Below are positions 10,118-17,738 of a stretch of DNA of 35,482 bases, in pieces. Each line of letters opens with the position of its first letter. Within the stretch, counting starts at the first letter, position 1. Location: the NCBI GenBank assembly GCA_013287965.1, contig JABDCU010000001.1:69910-105391 (forward strand). The letters are read 5' to 3'. The position numbers and the translations under genes were made by a program. A model generated the notes under the pieces. That model saw only the letters and a list, made by a program, of their open reading frames with translations, did no database searches and was not told the DNA's origin. Origin of the DNA: Candidatus Omnitrophota bacterium. Its GTDB lineage: Bacteria; Omnitrophota; Gorgyraeia; Zapsychrales; Fredricksoniimonadaceae.

Positions 10118-10784
10118 ACGGCACCAATTTCACTTTTTTTATCAACCCTTCCAGGTCTTTCCTGTATGCCATTTGGTTTAATATCCGCAGCAGGTCAAAG
10201 CTGGCCTTATACAAAATTTTAAGATGCCGGGCGGTGGCCCCTATGGAATCTTTCCCGCCCGCCTGTAAAAGAGGCGCGTACACAAATTGGGACGCGAACA
10301 TCCTCTCTAAACTTTTTTGAGGGTCCAAAAGTTGTAATTTTTGCAATAAGGCGGCTGCTTCCTGATAACGGGATTTATTAATATCCATGGCCGCCAAATT
10401 ATAATAATTCCACGGGTAGATCGGATTACTGGCAATGGCTTTTTCTAAATAATCGATCGCACGGGCATCATCCCCCAAATAATAATAACAATAGCCCAAT
10501 ATCCCATAGGCATCCCGGAGAGAGGGAAAAACCTGGAGCAAATATTCATAGTAATCCCTATAGTAACGGATCTGGTCCCTGTCTATGGGGGCCTGGTTAA
10601 TATTGACTTCCCAAAAATAATCCATCGGCCGGGGGCTAAGATAATTTGAAGCGGATATATAGGCAAAAGGAATGGTTTGAAGGACGCTGCGGCCCGCGAT
10701 AAAAAAAGCACTCAACAAAAAAAAAGCAAGGATGATATTAACGGTTGGGAATAAAAAAAGTTTTAATGGTCTTTTGAAGAACAT
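10107..10784 (-). CDS. Membrane-anchored TPR protein
   Basis: Protein of 225 residues with one hydrophobic helix at about 9-31 and two TPR-like repeats (AYGILGYCYYYLGDDARAID and WNYYNLAAMDINKSRYQEAA). Size, anchor and repeat position match the protein at 3382-4092. It overlaps the upstream GT2 gene by 22 bases and the downstream GT-C gene by 11, so it is embedded in the same transcript. No obvious ribosome site precedes its ATG, which suggests coupling to the gene before it. Likely an accessory of the neighbouring glycosyltransferase, but this is inferred from position only. Confidence 0.75.
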   Translation of the reverse strand: MFFKRPLKLFLFPTVNIILAFFLLSAFFIAGRSVLQTIPFAYISASNYLSPRPMDYFWEVNINQAPIDRDQIRYYRDYYEYLLQVFPSLRDAYGILGYCYYYLGDDARAIDYLEKAIASNPIYPWNYYNLAAMDINKSRYQEAAALLQKLQLLDPQKSLERMFASQFVYAPLLQAGGKDSIGATARHLKILYKASFDLLRILNQMAYRKDLEGLIKKVKLVPYAF

Positions 10785-11467
10785 AAGAACCGGTATTTAA
10801 TGATGGGCCAGAACATTTCCAGGGCGGTGGACCATTTGATCTTTTTGCCGGCCTTGCGGCTTCGCGCCGTATAATCAATGGCCACTTCCTTGATGGTACA
10901 CCCCCGACGCAAAAGCTTTACTGTAAACTCGGTCTCAAAGGCAAAATTCTTGGAAGTGATCACCATCCCTTCCCAGGCCCGGCGGGTAAAGACCTTGTAG
11001 CAAGTATTGATATCAGTGATCTTGGCGCCATAAAGAAAGCTGAAGGTCCGGTTAGAGATCTCATTGGCCCAGCGGTTGATCGGCTCCATCCCCTCAATAC
11101 GGCCCAAGAAACGCGAACCATAAACCACCTCAGTGCGTCCGTCCAAAATAGGCTGTAAAAGTTTGGTGTATTGCTGCGGGTCATACTCCAGGTCAGCGTC
11201 CTGGATAAGCAGGATGTCCCCGGTGGCATTCTTGAATCCGGTTAAAAGCGCCGCGGTTTTGCCCTGATTGCTTTGGTGGACAATGACCATGCCCGCCTGT
11301 CCGCTAAAACGGCCTAAAATATCCCCTGTCCTGTCTTTGGAGCCGTCATTAACGACCACGATCTCACGCGAAAGCCTTTCGGGCAGGGGCGCCGCCTGGA
11401 CTTTTGAAATGATCTCTTCGACGGTGGATTCTTCATTATACGCGGGAATAACAATGGATAGTTTCAT
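10763..11467 (-). CDS. GT2 glycosyltransferase, DPM1-like polyprenyl-phosphate sugar synthase
   Basis: Protein of 234 residues without membrane helices. Family 2 GT-A motifs are clear: VIPAYNEE at 7-13, VVNDGSKD with Asp41, and the metal-binding DAD at 90-92 followed by LEYDP, then YGSRF. This set fits polyprenol monophosphomannose (or glucose) synthases, which charge polyprenyl phosphate with a sugar from a nucleotide sugar on the inner face. The product would be the donor for the GT-C enzymes downstream. The frame is open 17 codons further upstream, but the ATG at 11467 places MKLSIVIPAYNEE at the N-terminus as in the family. It overlaps the NAD+ synthetase stop as ATGA and has AGG 8 bases ahead. 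Confidence 0.88.
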   Translation of the reverse strand: MKLSIVIPAYNEESTVEEIISKVQAAPLPERLSREIVVVNDGSKDRTGDILGRFSGQAGMVIVHQSNQGKTAALLTGFKNATGDILLIQDADLEYDPQQYTKLLQPILDGRTEVVYGSRFLGRIEGMEPINRWANEISNRTFSFLYGAKITDINTCYKVFTRRAWEGMVITSKNFAFETEFTVKLLRRGCTIKEVAIDYTARSRKAGKKIKWSTALEMFWPIIKYRFLCSSKDH

Positions 11468-13047
11468 TCTTTGTACCTGTTGGTGATCGGCAGGCGCCAG
11501 TCTTTGCCGAAAGCGCATGGGGTAATTTTAACACCGGGCGGGGCCTGGCGTCTTTTATATTCATTCATATCAACCAGATGAACGGTCCGTGCCACCAGTT
11601 TGGCATCCATCCCTGAGGCCACGATATCCTGCGGTGAGGCGTGTTTTTCAATATAAGCCATCAAAATCTTATCCAGGTCCTCATAAGCCCCCAGTGTTTC
11701 TTCATCCGTTTGGTTCGGTCTAAGCTCGGCAGAAGGCGCCCTGAGCAAAACGCTTTTAGGGATCACGGCATCCCTGGACATACTATTACGGAAACGTGCT
11801 AACTCATAGACCTTGGTCTTAAAAACATCTTTAATGACAGCATACCCTCCGGACATGTCCCCGTAAAGCGTGCAATAGCCCACGGCCATTTCACTTTTAT
11901 TACCGGTGGTCAGGATCAGCCCGCCGAACTTATTGGCCATGGCCATTAAAATATTGCCCCTGATGCGCGCCTGGATATTCTCCTCGGTGGTGTCCACGCC
12001 AAGACCGGAAAAATAGGGCGCCATGGTCTTTAAATAAGCCGCGAAGGTCCGTTTGATGGGGATCTCTTTGAGTTCGATCTTTAAATTTTTAGCCAATGCC
12101 CTTGCATCCTGGCGGGTGGCCTTGGCTGTAAAAGGGCCTGGCATCGAAACGGCCGTGACATTCTCAGGGCCAAAGGCATCACAGGCAATGCAGGCAACCA
12201 GGGCAGAATCCACTCCTCCGCTTAAACCCAGCGCCACTTTCTTAAAACCATTTTTAGATGCATAATCGCGGGTGCCCAGCACCAGGGCTTTATAAATTTC
12301 CTCGGGCTCATCCAGGACAGGCGCTACAGTGTCATTCAGCAACTGCTCTTCAAATTGCCGGGCACGCGCCAAGACCGTCCCTGCAGGAGATATCACCATG
12401 CTCCCCCCGTCAAAGACCAGTTCATCCTGGCCTCCGACGCTATTGACATAGGCCACCTGTGTTTTTGTTTCCCTGGCACGGGCCGCCAAAAGTTCCTGGC
12501 GGGCCTTCAATTTCCCCGCGTGATAAGGAGATGAGGAAATGTTGACCAACACGCTTGCCCCTGCCTTGGCCTGGGACTTATAAACCGCCTCATCGACCCA
12601 GATGTCCTCACAGATATTGATGCCCACCTTAACGCCCTTGACCGTCCAGACCCCGGAATTCTTACCGCAAGAAAAATACCGCTTCTCATCAAAAACGCCG
12701 TAATTGGGCAATTCCTGTTTGTGGTAGACGTCCTGCAGTTTTCCCTCGCTAATAAGGGCCGCGGCATTGTAGATCTTCCCAACGGAGTCACTGTCCACAA
12801 AGCCCGCGATAACGCTTATCCCCCGGACCTTCTTGACGATCGCGTCCAGCGCTTTAATATTGTCCGCCACAAAATGTTTCTTTAAAAGCAGGTCTTCCGG
12901 CGGATAACCGCAAACAGCCAATTCAGGGAATACCACCAGTTCTGCGCCTGCTTTTTGGGCCAGTGCCGTGTATTCCAGGATCTTTCTGGTATTGCCGGCT
13001 AAATCTCCAACGGTCGGATTGATTTGAGCTAAAGATATTTTTAACAT
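11464..13047 (-). CDS. nadE: Glutamine-dependent NAD+ synthetase
   Basis: Makes NAD+ from nicotinic acid adenine dinucleotide, ATP and glutamine in the cytoplasm. The 527-residue chain has an N-terminal nitrilase-type glutaminase domain with triad Glu42 (VFPEL), Lys110 (YHKQELPN) and Cys146 (INICED). The C-terminal synthetase domain has the ATP pyrophosphatase loop SGGVDS at 276-281 and, later, TTGNKSEMAVGY. Length is normal for the two-domain form. It sits inside a glycosylation operon, overlapping the DPM1-like gene by 4 bases. The start lies 12 bases after the end of the large inverted repeat (13060-13236), and no clear ribosome site is seen. Confidence 0.95.
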   Translation of the reverse strand: MLKISLAQINPTVGDLAGNTRKILEYTALAQKAGAELVVFPELAVCGYPPEDLLLKKHFVADNIKALDAIVKKVRGISVIAGFVDSDSVGKIYNAAALISEGKLQDVYHKQELPNYGVFDEKRYFSCGKNSGVWTVKGVKVGINICEDIWVDEAVYKSQAKAGASVLVNISSSPYHAGKLKARQELLAARARETKTQVAYVNSVGGQDELVFDGGSMVISPAGTVLARARQFEEQLLNDTVAPVLDEPEEIYKALVLGTRDYASKNGFKKVALGLSGGVDSALVACIACDAFGPENVTAVSMPGPFTAKATRQDARALAKNLKIELKEIPIKRTFAAYLKTMAPYFSGLGVDTTEENIQARIRGNILMAMANKFGGLILTTGNKSEMAVGYCTLYGDMSGGYAVIKDVFKTKVYELARFRNSMSRDAVIPKSVLLRAPSAELRPNQTDEETLGAYEDLDKILMAYIEKHASPQDIVASGMDAKLVARTVHLVDMNEYKRRQAPPGVKITPCAFGKDWRLPITNRYKE

Positions 13048-13059
13048 TAATGTCTTTCA

Positions 13060-13236
13060 TGATGATGGTTAAATGGTGTTGTTCCCGAAACGGGATATTT
13101 TGGCCGTCTGCTTCGGTTTATGACAACAATGTTCTAAAGATTCTCTTCATTTGGAACATTGTTGTCATAAAACCTCGCAGACATTTGGCCAAAAATCCCT
13201 GAATGTTTCGTCCACAACACCATTTAACCATCATCA
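13060..13236. repeat. 177-bp near-palindromic element between amidotransferase and nadE
   Basis: The outer 23 bases (13060-13082 and 13214-13236) are exact reverse complements. Inner blocks also pair: TTTATGACAACAATGTTC (13117-13134) with 13154-13171, GTCTGC with GCAGAC, and GGGAT(A)TTTTGGCC with GGCCAAAAATCCC. The centre loop is 13139-13149. Differences are mainly small gaps and clustered mismatches. The stop codon of the amidotransferase gene (13224-13226) lies within one arm. It encodes no plausible protein. It could be a MITE-like non-autonomous transposon or a folded mRNA element. No clear target-site duplication was found. Confidence 0.85.
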
Positions 13237-13931
13237 GCAATAATTTCCAAAAAATTCTGATACAGCCTTTGTGCTTGGGCGTCGAAGGCTTTTTTGTGTT
13301 TCCAATAATCATCCATCATTGATTGCGCGTGGTCCAGGCGCCCCGGCAGGTCTACCGCGCAATATTCTTCACACCATTCCTTGATGCTCTTGTCCGTGAC
13401 CTCGACGTGAAACTGCAAGCCATAGGCATTGCTCCCGACTTTTAAGGCCTGGTGAGGGCAGCCCTCAGCCGTTGCCAGAAGCTTGCCCTGGACAGGGATT
13501 TGGAACATGTCCCCGTGCCAATGGTAAATGGGGTCTTGCGGCTGAAAACCCTTGAATAGCGTGTCTTTTTTCCCTTCAGCTGTCAACTGTACCTGATACC
13601 AGCCGATCTCTTTAACAGGCGACTTGACGACACGGGCCCCGGCAGCCTTGGCCAAAAGCTGTGAACCTAGACAAATCCCCAGATACGGGATTTCTGCTTT
13701 TAAAACTTCCCTGATAAAATCATTTTCCGGCCTGAGGAACGGATAGCGGTCTTCCTCGTCGACATTCATGGGCCCACCTAAGACAACCACTGCCTTAAAG
13801 GCCTTCGGATCAGCAGGCAGCCCTTCGCCGGCACCAAGCTCGACAATGCGAAAGGGCTCTCCCCGCGCTTTCAAAAAATCCCCCAAGGTCCCCGGGCCTT
13901 CGATGTCGATGTGTTTAACGATCAGGATCAT
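13224..13931 (-). CDS. Class I glutamine amidotransferase (GMP synthase GATase-like)
   Basis: Protein of 235 residues with the class I triad: Cys87 in GICLGSQLLA, His175 and Glu177 in GLQFHVEVT. VVLGGPMNV at about 49-57 is also family-typical. It is a stand-alone domain, not fused to an ATP pyrophosphatase, so it resembles the GuaA-like amidotransferases that hydrolyse gamma-glutamyl compounds or serve an unknown partner. GAGG lies 7 bases before the ATG, and the gene follows the GT2 gene by 3 bases. Its last codons and stop fall in the palindromic element, which may have altered the C-terminus. The true substrate is unknown; true GMP synthetase is unlikely given the missing domain. Confidence 0.85.
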   Translation of the reverse strand: MILIVKHIDIEGPGTLGDFLKARGEPFRIVELGAGEGLPADPKAFKAVVVLGGPMNVDEEDRYPFLRPENDFIREVLKAEIPYLGICLGSQLLAKAAGARVVKSPVKEIGWYQVQLTAEGKKDTLFKGFQPQDPIYHWHGDMFQIPVQGKLLATAEGCPHQALKVGSNAYGLQFHVEVTDKSIKEWCEEYCAVDLPGRLDHAQSMMDDYWKHKKAFDAQAQRLYQNFLEIIADDG

Positions 13932-13934
13932 GCC

Positions 13935-14867
13935 CTACCTCTTGACGATCTCATCAATGATATAGAGCGGCCTTTTTTTGACCTCATCATAAATACGGGC
14001 AATATACTCACCCAATAAACCGTTGCTGATCAACAACAGTCCTCCGACAAAAAAGATCGAGACCGTGATGGTCGTAAAACCGCTGACGACATTAACATTG
14101 GCGATCCTTAAAACAATGAGCACGAAGCCGTAAATAAAACAAGTGGCACTCATGATGGCGCCTAAAACAAAACACGCCCTTAAGGGCCGGTAACTGAAAC
14201 TGAAAATAGCATCCATGCCGTACTTTAATAATTTGATGACGGATTGTTTGGGGGACCCGATCGAACGGTCATCGCGCACATAGAGAATGCGCGTTGTCTT
14301 AAACCCAACCCATGCCCTTAATCCCGGTAAAAAACGGTTGCGTTCTTCCAATAGTAAAATGTGGCGTACCACCACTTTGTCCATTAACCCGAAAACACCG
14401 GAATCCACTTTTAAAGAAGCGTCAACCAAGAACGAGAACAGGCGGTAAAACAGGCCAAAGACCGTCCGCCTAAGAAAATTTTCTTTGCGGCGCTTCCTGA
14501 CCGCCAAGACCACCTTAAAACCTTTTTCCCATTCCTTGATCAGGTCGAGGATGATCTCCGGAGGGTCTTGCAGGTCAGCGTCCATGATAATGACCGCGTC
14601 CCCTGTCGATTGCGCGAGCCCGGCCGTGATGGCAGCCTGATGGCCGAAATTCCTTGAGAAACTCACCCCTACGGCACGGCTGTCTTCTTTGGCCCATCGG
14701 TCAATGATCTCCTTGCTTTTATCCATACTGCCGTCGTTGATCAAAATAAATTCCCATTGGAAATTTAACGGCTTGACCAAATTTTCAACTTTTGTTCTCA
14801 AAAGAGGCAGGATGGCCTCTTCATTAAAAACAGGTATGATCAAAGATATCTTCACTATCACATCCAC
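13935..14867 (-). CDS. GT2 glycosyltransferase, ArnC/GtrB-like with two C-terminal membrane helices
   Basis: Protein of 310 residues. The N-terminal GT-A domain has IPVFNEE at 11-17, INDGSMD (Asp45), SRNFGHQAAI at 71-80 and MDADLQDPPE (Asp96, Asp98). Two membrane helices follow at about 230-255 and 265-285, then the family ending GEYIARIYDEVKKRPLY. This is the layout of bactoprenol glucosyltransferase GtrB and ArnC, which attach a sugar to undecaprenyl phosphate on the cytoplasmic face. It is a second donor-forming enzyme for the GT-C enzymes of this cluster. The genes on either side are only 2 and 3 bases away. Confidence 0.9.
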   Translation of the reverse strand: MDVIVKISLIIPVFNEEAILPLLRTKVENLVKPLNFQWEFILINDGSMDKSKEIIDRWAKEDSRAVGVSFSRNFGHQAAITAGLAQSTGDAVIIMDADLQDPPEIILDLIKEWEKGFKVVLAVRKRRKENFLRRTVFGLFYRLFSFLVDASLKVDSGVFGLMDKVVVRHILLLEERNRFLPGLRAWVGFKTTRILYVRDDRSIGSPKQSVIKLLKYGMDAIFSFSYRPLRACFVLGAIMSATCFIYGFVLIVLRIANVNVVSGFTTITVSIFFVGGLLLISNGLLGEYIARIYDEVKKRPLYIIDEIVKR

Positions 14868-14869
14868 GG

Positions 14870-15598
14870 TTACCGGGTTGATCTATTGACAGCGCATGCA
14901 AAAATACTGACGCCAAAAGGGAAATTGACCCCCCTTAATATCCTGGATTCTACGGCACAATATAAGCCAAACAAGGCATTGGACACAGGGCTTGAACTTG
15001 ACTTGAAATCGCACTGCTGTTTCGATAACTTAAAGATCCTGCGTCTGAACCAAATGACCACATATAACATGCAATAAATGTAAGAGATTTTCGTAATGTG
15101 TAAGGATGGTGATCTCTCTAACAATGCACGCATCGTCTTGACCGTATAACGCCGATAGTGCGATAATTGCTCGTCCCAATCGCTCCACAGGCTCTCAAAC
15201 GCCGGGACGGTGATGATAAATTGCCCCCCTGGCTTAAGATATTTCAACAGATCATCAACCACCGCTGAGTCAAGTTTCAAATGTTCCAGCACATCAGTGG
15301 CAATGATAATATCGAAACAACGGCCTAGATCAGGCAGCCCGCGATTAAGGTCATGTTCAACCGTTTGAATGCCATATTCTAAATGAATATGTTCACAAAC
15401 TAAAGAAGAAATATCTACGGCAACGACCCGTGCCCCTTGGCCCTGCATTTGACAGCATAGCATCCCTCCGCCGGCACCTAAGACAAGGATGTCCTTGTCC
15501 TGCGGCTTGATGTGCCCCATCAAAAGGTTTCTTTTGGCAATATGCCACCAATGTGTTTTTTCCTGTTCAAATAATTCTTTTAATAGTTCCGCGCGCAT
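14870..15598 (-). CDS. Class I SAM-dependent methyltransferase
   Basis: Protein of 242 residues. SAM-binding motif I is VLGAGGG at about 39-45, followed by the acidic end of strand 2 (VAVDIS, Asp62) and IIIATDVLEHL with the post-motif acidic residues. These are features of methyltransferases acting on small molecules, lipids or sugars. The ATG at 15598 is preferred; a TTG two codons earlier (15604) is possible. A short hydrophobic stretch (ISYIYCMLYVVIWF) suggests membrane contact. It lies between the YfhO-like gene and the ArnC/GtrB-like gene, so a carrier-lipid or sugar substrate is a reasonable but unproven guess. Confidence 0.82.
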   Translation of the reverse strand: MRAELLKELFEQEKTHWWHIAKRNLLMGHIKPQDKDILVLGAGGGMLCCQMQGQGARVVAVDISSLVCEHIHLEYGIQTVEHDLNRGLPDLGRCFDIIIATDVLEHLKLDSAVVDDLLKYLKPGGQFIITVPAFESLWSDWDEQLSHYRRYTVKTMRALLERSPSLHITKISYIYCMLYVVIWFRRRIFKLSKQQCDFKSSSSPVSNALFGLYCAVESRILRGVNFPFGVSIFACAVNRSTR

Positions 15599-15616
15599 GA
15601 TCAAATGCCCATCGCC

Positions 15617-17644
15617 TTAAACAAATATCCTCAAAACCAATAATCCCATGCCGGTAATGGCGCCAAAGCAAAGTAAATATTGTAAACAGGCCGTTGCCGC
15701 GTCGAAAAAATGGAATTCAACGCTGCGCGTTTGGATGCCTACAGGCACTGCCTTAAAACCATCCACCGTCTGTTGGATCTTGGCTGGTACTCCGTCGACC
15801 AAAGCCTTCCAGCCGGGATCGAACGCGTCCGCATAATAAAACCAGCCAGGCTGCGCCACCGCTGAGACCTTGAAAATGACCTTGTCCGGATCAAAATAAC
15901 TTGCCTCTGCTTCGAGCGGCATGATGAATTGGTATACGTCGCCCCCTGGAATCAGCGGCAGCTGCCTTAATAATGCGCATTTAGGCATCCCGTTGCAGCC
16001 GGCTATTTTTTGGTAATTCATTTCTTGATTGTCCTGGGACTTTTCCCAAGTATTCAGGACCGCCTTGTTGACGACCTGTACCGTTGTATCCGTGTGGCAT
16101 GTGTCAAAATCCAGGGTGTTGAACATGGTGACATAATTACGGCCCCGCCCTGTTTTTTGGACCATCGTCGTCATGAGCCATCGAAGGTCCCGCGGGCTGT
16201 CCAATCGTGTGGTATCAAAATGCGTCGGCCTGACATGCGTAAAAACCTCGACCATGTCCGGAAGAAAAGGGTCAACCTTCGGATAACTTTGTCTCAACAA
16301 ATTTTGAAACACTACCGCTTCAATGATCAAGACCAGCAGTATCACCGTTTTGACCCGGCCATCCCATGGTTTTGACCAATAAAAACCGATGAATAACAAA
16401 AAAAAGATGGCCGGGACCAGTTTCAAAGGATGTCCCAGCGCCATGTGCCACCCCTGCTGCCCTTCCATCATGATAAACCATATCATCAGAGGTATCATGG
16501 TCAGGCGCGTGGCCTGCTTCTTTTGTTCAAATAAATATTTGAGCCCGAAACCGGCGCCTATCAATACCAGCACCTTGATCAACGGCGCTGCCAGCCCGAT
16601 ATGCCGGTATAGGCTCATGCCCGGTAAGAAATAAAACAACCTGGTCGATAAGCCGCCCAGAGAAAAAAGTAATATAAAAACTAATCCTATGAGAATTGAC
16701 CGGAAAAATAGATCCCTGCAATAGATGAGCGCCGTCATAAGAAAAAGCCCCGTAAGCATTCCCACATAAAGCGTGTTATCACAGCCGCTGCCCAAGGGTG
16801 AATAAAGATCCCCCATGAAAAATAGCTGGGAAAATAATTGCCCAAGATCCATGGTCCCGCCATGGGTCAAAAAAACATCCATGGAATTTTGCGCGTGGGT
16901 GTCCCGTATGGTCAGGCTTAGGTCTGTAAAACTTTTAAGCATCACCAGCCCGTAGGTCAACACTAATGCGCCGGTCACGCCCGCCGTTAACTTCGTCAAT
17001 GCATCGCGAGGCCAAAATAAGGACGGTTTGATCTTCTTGGCAGTACATAAAACAACGGTGATCACGGCCAACGTATAGTATGTCACAATGGGCATATAGA
17101 TCGAGTTGCCCATCGCTCCCAGCACACCAACAAGCAGCATCATCCAAAAAAACTTTGGGTCTTTTTGTTCGACGAAATGCCATAACAACAGCAGCGCCAA
17201 AGGCAGAAAATAAATGATGCGTAAATTAAAAAAAACATTTGAATACGACTCCATGCTGATGATCGCTGCTAAACTGATGGCCGTCGCGGTCCATCGGTCC
17301 TTAAAGAGCGCCTTGATCAAAAAATATGCGCTGATGATGAAAAAAATCTCCTCGGACAACAGGGTTATCTTGAACAAAAGCATGACATCTGTCGTTCCAA
17401 GAAGTTTTCCGGTCAGCATGACAAGATAACTTAACGGCGAGAGTGTAAAGAATTGGAAAAACAAGGAAGGAATGCCGTAGGTGATCTTCGGCATCCATTG
17501 GGGCCATGTATTATAATAATAAAAATGGTTATAAGAATGGTAAAACGTGCTGAAAGCAAAAAAGGTGTCGTGGCGTGGAAGGATGGGCTGCTGAAAATAA
17601 TATAGTCTCAAACATACGCATAAAATAAAGATCAAGATCGGCAT
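15617..17644 (-). CDS. YfhO-like polytopic membrane protein
   Basis: Protein of 675 residues dominated by membrane helices, with a soluble domain in the last third and a final helix. LPRHDTFF (Asp26) after the first helix fits the GT-C acidic loop. Near the C-terminus YADAFDPGWKALVDG (DPGW at about 609) is the hallmark of YfhO-family proteins, which in Firmicutes glycosylate lipoteichoic acid using a lipid-linked sugar. It is the first gene of the minus-strand glycosylation run, separated from glnA by an intrinsic terminator. Confidence 0.82.
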   Translation of the reverse strand: MPILIFILCVCLRLYYFQQPILPRHDTFFAFSTFYHSYNHFYYYNTWPQWMPKITYGIPSLFFQFFTLSPLSYLVMLTGKLLGTTDVMLLFKITLLSEEIFFIISAYFLIKALFKDRWTATAISLAAIISMESYSNVFFNLRIIYFLPLALLLLWHFVEQKDPKFFWMMLLVGVLGAMGNSIYMPIVTYYTLAVITVVLCTAKKIKPSLFWPRDALTKLTAGVTGALVLTYGLVMLKSFTDLSLTIRDTHAQNSMDVFLTHGGTMDLGQLFSQLFFMGDLYSPLGSGCDNTLYVGMLTGLFLMTALIYCRDLFFRSILIGLVFILLFSLGGLSTRLFYFLPGMSLYRHIGLAAPLIKVLVLIGAGFGLKYLFEQKKQATRLTMIPLMIWFIMMEGQQGWHMALGHPLKLVPAIFFLLFIGFYWSKPWDGRVKTVILLVLIIEAVVFQNLLRQSYPKVDPFLPDMVEVFTHVRPTHFDTTRLDSPRDLRWLMTTMVQKTGRGRNYVTMFNTLDFDTCHTDTTVQVVNKAVLNTWEKSQDNQEMNYQKIAGCNGMPKCALLRQLPLIPGGDVYQFIMPLEAEASYFDPDKVIFKVSAVAQPGWFYYADAFDPGWKALVDGVPAKIQQTVDGFKAVPVGIQTRSVEFHFFDAATACLQYLLCFGAITGMGLLVLRIFV

Positions 17645-17651
17645 AAGCGAT

Positions 17652-17680
17652 ACTATATATTTTCTAAATATAAATTACAA
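17652..17680 (-). promoter_or_regulatory. Possible promoter of the glycosylation operon, near-leaderless
   Basis: Minus-strand TTGTAA (17675-17680) and TATAGT (17652-17657) are 17 bases apart, directly downstream of the glnA terminator. The predicted start would fall within a few bases of the ATG at 17644, so the transcript would be nearly leaderless. Confidence 0.4.
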
Positions 17681-17683
17681 CAG

Positions 17684-17714
17684 AAAAGGGGCGGATAAAA
17701 TATCCGCCCCTTTT
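17684..17714 (-). terminator. Intrinsic terminator of glnA
   Basis: A perfect 14-bp stem (AAAAGGGGCGGATA and its complement) with a 3-base loop starts 25 bases after the glnA stop. On the minus strand it is followed by TTTTCTGTT. The A/T flanks would also let it work in the other direction. Confidence 0.92.
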
Positions 17715-17738
17715 GTTTGCACAGACTTAGACTTGATG

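Noticed and set aside
13060-13236. CRISPR repeat or simple terminator explanation for the palindrome
   Set aside because: There are no regularly spaced direct repeats, and the arms are far longer than a terminator stem with no U-tract after them.
13224-13931. GMP synthetase (GuaA)
   Set aside because: Only the amidotransferase domain is present; the ATP pyrophosphatase and dimerisation domains are missing and are not encoded next to it.
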